Source: Oscillospiraceae bacterium
GTDB lineage: Bacteria > Bacillota > Clostridia > Oscillospirales > Oscillospiraceae
Length of the DNA: 26,893 nt
Assembly (NCBI GenBank): GCA_009776905.1
Contig: WRMX01000021.1
Location: 1-26,893 of the forward strand
Direction: 5' to 3'
The notes beneath the pieces are model-generated. The model was not told where the DNA came from. It was given only the letters and a program-made list of their open reading frames with translations, and did no database searches. Of this stretch, positions 16,185 to 21,769 are shown piece after piece. The position numbers and the translations under genes were made by a program. Within the stretch, counting starts at the first letter, position 1, and every line of letters starts with the position of its first letter.

Positions 16185-16782
16185 CTGCCCGGACGCGCAG
16201 GCGGATGCCGAGCTTTTCGCATAAGTTTTTGCAATCGTCGATTTCCGCTTTCCCGATGGAATCGACGATTGTGAAGCACGTGTCCTTGAAACAGCGCTTG
16301 GATTCGAGCGCGAAGAAAAGCATGGCATCAAAAGAAGATTCGCCGAAAACAGGGCGGCAGATCCGTTGATATTCTGTTTTATTCGATGCATTCAGGCTGA
16401 TGGACGCCATGTCAACATTTTTCGACAGCAATTCCGCGGTCGGCTTGCCGTTTATAAGGTCGCTCAGGCCATTTGTATTAAGGCGGGTTCTTTGCGTTGG
16501 GTGGTTCTCCTTTATGTAGAAGGCCACTTCGAGCAGCGTGTCCAGCCTCTCTGTGGGCTCGCCGAAGCCGCAGAACACTATTTCGTCGTAACTTGCGATG
16601 TCCCTCGCCCGCAGCGCGCCAATTATCTCGTCATAGGTCGGCTCCCTCGACAGCCAAAGATTCTCGCCGATGTTGACCCCCGTTTTGTCTTTTCTGACGC
16701 AAAATATGCAGTCGCACGGGCAGCGGTTTGTGATGTTGAGGTAGAGCCCATGCCCTGTTTCATATGCGATTACATCGCTCAT
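16171..16782 (-). CDS. Small radical SAM protein, TatD-associated type
   Basis: A protein of about 203 residues with the [4Fe-4S]-binding CPCDCIFC (C-x3-C-x2-C) close to the N-terminus, the G-E motif FCGFGEPTE, and the NTNG and SLNA strands of the radical SAM barrel. Size and the opening (GLYLNITNRCPCDCIFC) fit the TatD-associated radical SAM family, whose reaction I do not know. No TatD nuclease gene is next to it. ATG at 16782 has an ideal GGAGGCAACTAAA site. An in-frame ATG at 16845 overlaps the HTH stop as ATGA, also with GGAGG upstream, and would add 21 residues by coupled translation. It is the last gene of the DUF3990/HTH operon and overlaps the opposite-strand enzyme gene by 14 bp. 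Confidence 0.82.
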   Translation of the reverse strand: MSDVIAYETGHGLYLNITNRCPCDCIFCVRKDKTGVNIGENLWLSREPTYDEIIGALRARDIASYDEIVFCGFGEPTERLDTLLEVAFYIKENHPTQRTRLNTNGLSDLINGKPTAELLSKNVDMASISLNASNKTEYQRICRPVFGESSFDAMLFFALESKRCFKDTCFTIVDSIGKAEIDDCKNLCEKLGIRLRVRAAISE

Positions 16783-16841
16783 TTTAGTTGCCTCCGGCCA
16801 AATTGTGCTTCCATCAGTCTGTAGCGCGTCTCCTGTTATCC

Positions 16842-17489
16842 TCATTCCAGCAGATCCTCCACCTTGCAGCCCAGCACATGGGCGATCCTAGCTATTGTGG
16901 CGGCTCCAGCCATGTTGATGTCCTGTTTTCGCTGCTCGTAAAGCTGTATCATTCGGAGCGCAGCGCCGGATTCCTCCGCAAGTTTCTTTTGCGTCATGCC
17001 GCTTGCCTTGCGTATCCTCTGTAGGTTGCTCACAGCTTCAGAGCGGTTCTTCTCAATAATCTGATTCGCAATAGCCACGAATTTCGAAATATCCGCCTCG
17101 TGGAGCGTGGGGTACAGGGACAGTAAGCGTTCCATGGTCAGGCCGAACTTTCGCATGTCGGTAAAACGGAGCGCCGTATACCACTGATAATAAGCCAGGC
17201 TCCAGCCCGCCCAGTATTCCGCGCTCTTATCAATCTCTTCCGAAGGGGGAATATCCGGCCGCATCCCCTGTGTCCTGAATATTACCCCGGCAGCCAGCTC
17301 CGGCCCCGAAAGGCCAGCCACATATTTGGGGTTTCCTTTTTCAAAAGACTCGGCGATGCCGGAGACGATGAAGTGGGTAAAAAACTCCTCCGCCTCATAC
17401 CCGCAGTCGTGTACCGCATAATCGAACATGTCGCCAAGGTTGTTCATGGCGTCATCCAGATACGTTTCTTCGTATGCGCGCGTCATCAT
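16842..17489 (-). CDS. XRE-type HTH protein, probable antitoxin/regulator of the DUF3990 partner
   Basis: A 215-residue soluble protein. The C-terminal 65 residues (about 150-214) are an XRE-family helix-turn-helix (RIRKASGMTQKKLAEESG, then SGAALRMIQLYEQ). The N-terminal 150 residues are helical and unassigned and could contact the partner protein. The ATG at 17489 has GAGGTGGGATA before it and lies inside the end of the DUF3990 gene, a 38-nt overlap that suggests coupled translation. The perfect palindrome over the operon promoter is the obvious candidate operator, so autoregulation is likely. Known DUF3990 loci in Clostridia often carry a small partner gene; calling this one an antitoxin is inference from context. 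Confidence 0.8.
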   Translation of the reverse strand: MMTRAYEETYLDDAMNNLGDMFDYAVHDCGYEAEEFFTHFIVSGIAESFEKGNPKYVAGLSGPELAAGVIFRTQGMRPDIPPSEEIDKSAEYWAGWSLAYYQWYTALRFTDMRKFGLTMERLLSLYPTLHEADISKFVAIANQIIEKNRSEAVSNLQRIRKASGMTQKKLAEESGAALRMIQLYEQRKQDINMAGAATIARIAHVLGCKVEDLLE

Positions 17490-18150
17490 TATCCCACCTC
17501 TCTCTTAGAATATCTATCAGGTATATCGAATCGACCGCCCGTTGCAAGCCCTGCTCTTTTCGGTAGGCCAAGCGGGCTTCTTTGTCCCTTGCGCTTTTCT
17601 GCGGATAGTAGACCTCGCGGTCGGCGGCCTCGCTGCGAACGAAACGGATCCGCTCGAATGATTTTTGGGATTTAAGTACGGTTTGCTCTCCCAACTCACC
17701 CAGATACATCGCATTCTCAAGCTGCGCCAGGGACAGCGTATTATTCAAAAAGGCGTTGGCAAACGAAAAATATGAGTCGTCTGCACGATAACCGATAATC
17801 ACGTCATAAGCTCCCGCGTCCGGCAGAAACTTTTCCAGCAAATACGCCTTGCCTTCGGCTGCGACGTTGTTCGAAATGCGGAACGTTCGGTTATTGAGTA
17901 ATACCGCCAGCCAGTTGAGTATATTGTAGTCCGCGCCCGACAGGCGCATGACGGCCAGATTGGTCAAATCCAAGTCGTATTGATTCGCATATCCGCTTTT
18001 TTCTTCCGTGCACGCCCATTCTTTGGCAAGCTCGATCTCATAGGTACAATAGAAGCCCAGCCCATAGTCATTGCGGGGATTTCCCTCGCCAAACACAGGC
18101 TTTTTGATGATTCTTTGTGATCCGTGATATATGATAGCCGTTTTAGACAC
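17452..18150 (-). CDS. DUF3990 family, ADP-ribosyltransferase-like (possible toxin)
   Basis: A 232-residue protein. IYHGSQ near the N-terminus, DYGLGFYCTYEIELAKEWA, and later GEQTVLKSQKSFERI follow the order of the three active-site strands of H-Y-E type ADP-ribosyltransferases (HG[ST], GxG[IF]Y, then E before a strand). This supports a DUF3990 assignment and a possible NAD-dependent modification of an unknown target. I chose the GTG at 18150 because AAGGA lies ten bases upstream; the GTG at 18159 is only one base from that site. The gene is first in a three-gene operon behind a consensus promoter and overlaps the HTH gene. A toxin-antitoxin role is likely from layout but not shown by sequence. 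Confidence 0.82.
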   Translation of the reverse strand: MSKTAIIYHGSQRIIKKPVFGEGNPRNDYGLGFYCTYEIELAKEWACTEEKSGYANQYDLDLTNLAVMRLSGADYNILNWLAVLLNNRTFRISNNVAAEGKAYLLEKFLPDAGAYDVIIGYRADDSYFSFANAFLNNTLSLAQLENAMYLGELGEQTVLKSQKSFERIRFVRSEAADREVYYPQKSARDKEARLAYRKEQGLQRAVDSIYLIDILRERWDNDDARIRRNVSG

Positions 18151-18173
18151 CGCGGTCACTTCCTTAGTACACC

Positions 18174-18197
18174 ATTATATCGTTATAACGATATAAT
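18174..18197. promoter_or_regulatory. Perfect 24-bp palindrome, probable operator
   Basis: The half-site ATTATATCGTTA (18174-18185) is followed immediately by its exact reverse complement (18186-18197). It covers the -10 box, the whole spacer and the first base of the -35 box, so a bound dimer would block RNA polymerase. The most likely ligand is the XRE protein encoded in the operon. Confidence 0.8.
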
Positions 18198-18202
18198 GTC
18201 AA
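18174..18202 (-). promoter_or_regulatory. Consensus promoter of the DUF3990 operon
   Basis: Read on the minus strand, TTGACA (18197-18202) and TATAAT (18174-18179) are both perfect matches with a 17-bp spacer. Transcription should begin near 18167, about 17 nt before the GTG at 18150, with AAGGA between. A promoter this strong in front of a possible toxin implies tight repression. Confidence 0.85.
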
Positions 18203-18284
18203 GGGCAAATTGACTTTTTATAGGTTTTTGTTCGTTAATGCTCGTTAGTTTACAACCATCTTTGTCGGAGCGAAGCGGACGGAC

Positions 18285-18359
18285 AAAAAAAAGCGGCTTA
18301 GGGTTAGTTTTGTGAATAAATTAACCCTTCTATTTTATTCGGAAGTGTGTATGATGAAT
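18285..18359 (+). repeat. Hairpin repeat A, upstream of the SLH gene
   Basis: AGGGTTA (18300-18306) and TAACCCT (18322-18328) flank a GTTTTGTGAATAAAT loop. The segment continues through GTGTGTATGATGAAT. Two further copies lie at 21134-21204 and, inverted, at 23737-23812. TATGAT at 18350-18355 could be a -10 box, with the hairpin in the -35 area acting as operator, but no -35 consensus is visible. The rest of 18203-18284 shows nothing recognisable. Confidence 0.7.
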
Positions 18360-18425
18360 ATGTGGCGCAAATTCCACCGGGGTAGCCGTTGACGCAAACG
18401 GTTACATCCGGGGGTCATGCCACAT
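18360..18425 (+). ncRNA. Candidate structured leader RNA of the SLH gene
   Basis: An outer stem ATGTGGC/GCCACAT (18360-18366, 18419-18425) encloses CGCAAATTCCACCGGGG, a hairpin TAGCCGTT/AACGGTTA (18383-18390, 18397-18404) with loop GACGCA, and CATCCGGGGG. The blocks CGCAAATTC, CCGGGG and GTTGACGCAAACGG recur unchanged in the leader at 21205-21292 while flanking bases differ. It lies 30 nt before the SLH start. It could be a riboswitch or protein-binding leader; I cannot assign it to a known class. Confidence 0.4.
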
Positions 18426-18455
18426 GACACAACTATTTTGAGGGAGGAAATCAAA

Positions 18456-19982
18456 ATGATAAAGAAGACAATCTCCATCGTTCTCGCGCTGATTATGGCG
18501 CTCAGCCTGCTTGCCATCACCGCGTCTGCGGCAGGAGGCGATGCGCCCTCGTCATGGGCCGTCCCGGAAGTGGACAAGGCAAAGGACCTGGGGCTCGTCC
18601 CGCCGACGCTGCAATCGAAGTATTCCGACGCGACCACACGCGCTGAGTTCTGCCTGCTCGCCGTGACGCTGTATGAGAAAGTGACGGGGACGACGATAAC
18701 CGGGCGCGTCAAGTTCACCGACACGACCGACGTGAACGTAGAGAAGGCCGCCTTCATCGGCGTGGTCAACGGCATGGGGAACAACAGGTTCGACCCCAAC
18801 GGCACGCTGACCCGCCAACAGGCGGCGACGATGCTCGCTCGTCTCGCGGAGTCCGTCAGCAAGCCCCTGAACAAAAAGGCGGCGACGTTCGTCGACAAGG
18901 GGAGCGTGTCGACGTGGGCGATAGAGGCAGTGGGCCAGTGCGAGGCCGCCGAGATAATGGGCGGGACGGGCAACAATCTGTTCTCGCCGAGTGGCCCGTA
19001 CCAGCGCCAGCAGAGCATAGCCACGATAACACGCCTGTACGACTACCTCGACGGCACAGGCACGCCGAACCACGCGATGGAGGTAACGACAACGACCCCG
19101 ACACCTACGCCGGAGCCGGAGCCTACGATGCCGACGACGACACCGCCATATAACGGGAATTCAAGTATTATTGGGAGTTGGACATGGACAGAAGAACCCC
19201 AAAGCCCGGTAGACACTGCTGGTAGATATTTAGAGTTTAAGAGTGATGGTTCATACTATTTTCGCTACAGATTCTCTGGAACTTGGCAAGGTAGTGCTAC
19301 ATATGTAAATTTGGAAGGAATATTAACAGAAACTGGCAAGTATACGGTTCAAGGCGATACTGTAAGCTGTTCAAATATCATACGATCAGTAGAAATAACG
19401 TATGGTGACACTGGTGCTGGTTTCAAGAACAAGTCATACTCAAATTGTGACAGAAAATTCTATTTTGAGGATTCACCTCATTGGCTATATACAGAGTTAA
19501 ACTTGATTCCGTTGCGTATTGATATGCACCATCCGAGTGAAAACCCTGACTGGGTTCCTGCTGAATTTCTATCATTTGTTAATCCTGTAATACTTAATGA
19601 ATCAAGCGGGATTATTGGATGGCCAAAAGAGCTACCCGGTAGTATATATCCCACAGGACTTACTGGAACGGTAACTACTAATTATGAGCAAGAAACAATT
19701 TCAGAGAGATTTGCCGCCCATCAATATGTACGGTTTACTGTTAATGTAAATTCAAAAGACAGAAGCGTACTAAATCCGTATTTTGAACAATTGCGTCAAA
19801 ACGGGTTCGCTTTTCCATATGGTACAGATAGTGTTTCTGTTAAAAAATCAATGACTATTAGCGGTGTGAGGTATGAAGTTACTATTGACCGCAATCATTT
19901 GGGTGTAAATCCAGATGAAGTAGTTCTTCATTTTGTTTTTGAACAATATGATTCGCCGAGTTGGGACTGGGAGTGGGATTAA
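18456..19982 (+). CDS. S-layer homology (SLH) domain surface protein with unrecognised C-terminal region
   Basis: A 508-residue exported protein. Residues 1-26 are a signal peptide (MIKKTISIVLALIMALSLLA). Three SLH repeats follow (about 29-78, 82-135 and 140-195), recognisable by RFDPNGTLTRQQAATMLARL and similar strings; they anchor proteins to pyruvylated cell-wall polysaccharide. A Thr-Pro-Glu linker (about 208-230) leads to some 275 residues I do not recognise, starting with a lipocalin-like SIIGSWTW and ending in SWDWEWD. From about 19155 the DNA becomes clearly AT-richer with different codon use, as if the C-terminal part had been acquired. GGGAGG eight bases before the ATG at 18456 fixes the start. 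The leader is unusual (hairpin repeat and structured region). Confidence 0.88.
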   Translation: MIKKTISIVLALIMALSLLAITASAAGGDAPSSWAVPEVDKAKDLGLVPPTLQSKYSDATTRAEFCLLAVTLYEKVTGTTITGRVKFTDTTDVNVEKAAFIGVVNGMGNNRFDPNGTLTRQQAATMLARLAESVSKPLNKKAATFVDKGSVSTWAIEAVGQCEAAEIMGGTGNNLFSPSGPYQRQQSIATITRLYDYLDGTGTPNHAMEVTTTTPTPTPEPEPTMPTTTPPYNGNSSIIGSWTWTEEPQSPVDTAGRYLEFKSDGSYYFRYRFSGTWQGSATYVNLEGILTETGKYTVQGDTVSCSNIIRSVEITYGDTGAGFKNKSYSNCDRKFYFEDSPHWLYTELNLIPLRIDMHHPSENPDWVPAEFLSFVNPVILNESSGIIGWPKELPGSIYPTGLTGTVTTNYEQETISERFAAHQYVRFTVNVNSKDRSVLNPYFEQLRQNGFAFPYGTDSVSVKKSMTISGVRYEVTIDRNHLGVNPDEVVLHFVFEQYDSPSWDWEWD

Positions 19983-20127
19983 CGGTCTTAAAAAAGCCAG
20001 CGGGACGGTTCTCAATGTCCCATACGATGTTCCAAACAGGCTAGCAATGCAACTACAACGCTTCGGTCCAAGTCGGTCCGAAGTGGGCTGACAGCCACAG
20101 TACAGGCGGCGGCATACCAAAATCATA

Positions 20128-20156
20128 TTGCGTGTTTGTGGCAAATATGGTATCAT
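20128..20156 (+). promoter_or_regulatory. Possible extended -10 promoter of the Rpn-like gene
   Basis: TTGCGT (20128-20133) and TATCAT (20151-20156) are 17 bp apart, with TG one base before the -10 box (TGGTATCAT). The -35 is weak but the extended -10 compensates. The gap 19983-20218 holds otherwise only short inverted repeats such as CTTCGG/CCGAAG, without a T-run. Confidence 0.45.
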
Positions 20157-20218
20157 AGGGCTATCACAGAAGTATGCGCATCGCAATCGGCGGTCAATGT
20201 GCGGAAGGGACAGCCAAA

Positions 20219-21067
20219 ATGGATAGAATCTCGCCGACAGGCGATCTCGCTTTCAAAAAAGTCCTCGCGAGTGAGGAGAACAAAGACATCCTTGCGGGGC
20301 TTATCGGCGACTTTTTCAACGTGGAAGTTGAGGAACTCGCCATAGAAAATCCTTACAGCATAGCCGCTTACGTTGAACTGGTCAAAGGCGAGGAGATAAC
20401 AGTGCTGCGCAACACGCTAAAAGACGTGGCGGCTACGTTTAAGACGGCGGACTTTGTCTCCGAGTGCCAAATCAAGAAGACGCTCTTTTATGCCGAGCGT
20501 TCGCTATTGTACCCTCTTGAGCGTTTTTGCCAAAATTACAACAAGTCGGAGCTTATGCAGATAGATAAATCAGGCAGGTTGAACCGCTATTCCGGGATGA
20601 AACCCGTGTATTCGCTCAACATATTGGGATATAACCATTTTGACGATGAGGACGCCCTGCGTATCTTTGAACTGTACGACCCGGAGCGCAACAAAGGGTT
20701 TGAGAAGCGGCTGCTTCGCCTGGGGTACTTCGAACTAAAAAAGCCCAACGTCGAGACATTAAACCAAAAGCATTGGTATGACTACTTCAACACGGGCGCG
20801 GTCAGCCCGGACGCCCCGGAATATATTCAAAAAGCAAGCAGGATAATTGATTTCGCAAATCTGACGGAGGAGGAGAGGACCGTGGCAAAATCACTTGAAC
20901 GCGCCCAGGCGGATTACGATTTGGAAATGTATAGTTCGTATGTGGATGGGGATACAGATCGAAAAACAAAAACAGCAAAAATAATGTTGAGCGAGGGATT
21001 GCAACCGGAACTGGTGGCAAAGTGTACAGAGTTGCCGTTAGAAAGCGTAATGGCGATATGCCAATAA
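20219..21067 (+). CDS. Rpn-family PD-(D/E)XK nuclease-like protein
   Basis: A 282-residue protein of the PD-(D/E)XK transposase-like (Rpn) group. It opens with SPTGDLAFKKVLAS and continues with ENPYS, LRNTLKDVAATF, DFVSECQIKKTLFYAERSLLYPLERF and RPVYSLNILGY-type strings typical of the family. The likely catalytic residues are the Asp of LKDV and the Glu of SECQ, where Gln replaces the usual Lys. Rpn proteins are reported to promote RecA-independent recombination and some act in phage defence; which applies here is unknown. The ATG at 20219 has GGAAGGG nine bases upstream. The C-terminal helical tail (about 215-282) is usually the variable specificity part. Confidence 0.85.
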   Translation: MDRISPTGDLAFKKVLASEENKDILAGLIGDFFNVEVEELAIENPYSIAAYVELVKGEEITVLRNTLKDVAATFKTADFVSECQIKKTLFYAERSLLYPLERFCQNYNKSELMQIDKSGRLNRYSGMKPVYSLNILGYNHFDDEDALRIFELYDPERNKGFEKRLLRLGYFELKKPNVETLNQKHWYDYFNTGAVSPDAPEYIQKASRIIDFANLTEEERTVAKSLERAQADYDLEMYSSYVDGDTDRKTKTAKIMLSEGLQPELVAKCTELPLESVMAICQ

Positions 21068-21133
21068 GCCCAAATGATGAGGCTTGACCTTATTCATTGG
21101 CCATGGGGAACGTCTCCCAAAAAAATAGCATAA

Positions 21134-21204
21134 GTAGTGACTTGGGGGTAGTTTTGTGAAAAAATTACCCCTTCCATTTTGTTTAGAAGTGTGTATGATG
21201 AATG
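21134..21204 (+). repeat. Hairpin repeat B
   Basis: Second copy of the element at 18285-18359. The arms are GGGGGTA (21144-21150) and TACCCCT (21166-21172), changed relative to copy A yet still paired, around the conserved GTTTTGTGAAAAAAT loop. It lies 77 bp after the Rpn-like stop and could also terminate that transcript. Confidence 0.65.
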
Positions 21205-21292
21205 CATGGCGCAAATTCTGCCGGGGCGAGACGTTGACGCAAACGGGGTGTCTGGGGGATCCGGGGCATCCGGGGTTCAAGCCACGTAACGC
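21205..21292 (+). ncRNA. Second copy of the candidate structured leader
   Basis: CGCAAATTC, CCGGGG and GTTGACGCAAACGG are conserved with 18360-18425, and an outer TGGC/GCCA pairing is kept. The region between them is longer and contains a duplicated ATCCGGGG. It precedes only a 27-codon remnant of an SLH gene, so its regulatory role may be lost or may act on the downstream SCIFF genes. Confidence 0.35.
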
Positions 21293-21320
21293 AACTATGA
21301 GTCTCCTCGAAAACTCCCAT

Positions 21321-21406
21321 TGTCATCCTGAGCGATAGCGAAGGATCTTGTCTGGGCATATACGAAATTACGGAGGTAAAGATTCTTCGCTTCGCTCCGA
21401 ATGACA
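21321..21406. repeat. Palindromic repeat with 29-nt arms
   Basis: TGTCATCCTGAGCGATAGCG and the rest of the left arm (21321-21349) pair with the right arm ending GCTTCGCTCCGAATGACA (21378-21406), with a few mismatches. Repeats of the form TGTCAT(T/C)CTGAGCGAAGCGAAG are widespread in bacterial genomes, including Clostridia. This one appears inserted into the duplicated SLH leader. Confidence 0.75.
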
Positions 21407-21466
21407 GATTTTGCAAAGATTTATGATTTTTGAGGACACACAACAATTTTAGGGAGGGAAACAAAA

Positions 21467-21550
21467 ATGTACAAAAAGACAATATCCATTGTTCTCGCGC
21501 TGATAATCCCCTGCTTTCTCAGTCTTGACTTTTTGCCTTTGATGTGCTAG
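21467..21550 (+). pseudogene. Truncated SLH-protein signal peptide
   Basis: The 27-codon frame MYKKTISIVLALIIPCFLSL and onward matches the start of the SLH protein at 18456 for about 14 codons, including the ribosome site AGGGAGGGAAACAAAA. Similarity ends near 21507, and the frame stops in a sequence that doubles as the SCIFF promoter. It is probably the remnant of a second SLH gene broken by rearrangement. Confidence 0.7.
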
Positions 21551-21553
21551 TTT
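21525..21553 (+). promoter_or_regulatory. Possible promoter of the SCIFF operon
   Basis: TTGACT (21525-21530) and TAGTTT (21548-21553) are 17 bp apart, with TG one base before the -10 box. The start would fall near 21560, about 30 nt before the SCIFF start codon. Confidence 0.45.
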
Positions 21554-21590
21554 TGTCCGGAGATATATAAACGATATGGAGGAAAACATT

Positions 21591-21755
21591 TTGAAGAGAA
21601 TAATCACAATCGAGACGCGCGACCTGAATTGCAGCCTGGAGGACGGTGGATGCGGGGAGTGCCGCACATCGTGCCAGTCCGCATGCAAAACGTCATGCGG
21701 CGTTGCGAACCAACAATGCGAGAACCCTGAATTTTCCGCCGATACAGAGAATTAG
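21591..21755 (+). CDS. scfA: SCIFF ribosomal peptide precursor (ranthipeptide)
   Basis: A 54-residue peptide with the SCIFF signature CGECRTSCQSACKTSC followed by NQQC. SCIFF (six cysteines in forty-five residues) is the near-universal thioether-crosslinked peptide of Clostridia. The six canonical Cys are C21, C24, C28, C32, C36 and C43; an extra Cys stands at C14. The TTG at 21591 has GGAGG eight bases upstream and gives the expected MKRIITIETRDL start; the ATG at 21576 overlaps that ribosome site and lacks one of its own. After C43 comes an acidic tail of eleven residues. The maturase gene starts 14 nt later. Its biological role is not settled; quorum-sensing functions have been proposed for this class. 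Confidence 0.93.
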   Translation: MKRIITIETRDLNCSLEDGGCGECRTSCQSACKTSCGVANQQCENPEFSADTEN

Positions 21756-21769
21756 CACAGTTCACGCGG

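Noticed and set aside
17452..18150. Calling the DUF3990 protein a DarT-type DNA ADP-ribosyltransferase
   Set aside because: The general transferase strand order is visible, but no DarT-specific motif is recognisable and the neighbour is an XRE protein rather than a macrodomain DarG.
18360..18425. Assignment of the SLH leader as a cyclic-di-GMP-I riboswitch
   Set aside because: Only GACGCAAA fits. The GGCAAACC strand, the first hairpin with a GNRA loop and the closing GGTAGC-type strand of that class are not found.
18417..18455. Upstream start for the SLH protein (13 extra residues)
   Set aside because: The extension includes the ribosome site itself and would precede the signal peptide; the ATG at 18456 has GGGAGG at ideal distance.
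21755..21769. Missing gene between the SCIFF peptide and its maturase
   Set aside because: Only 14 nt separate the two, as expected for the standard adjacent arrangement.
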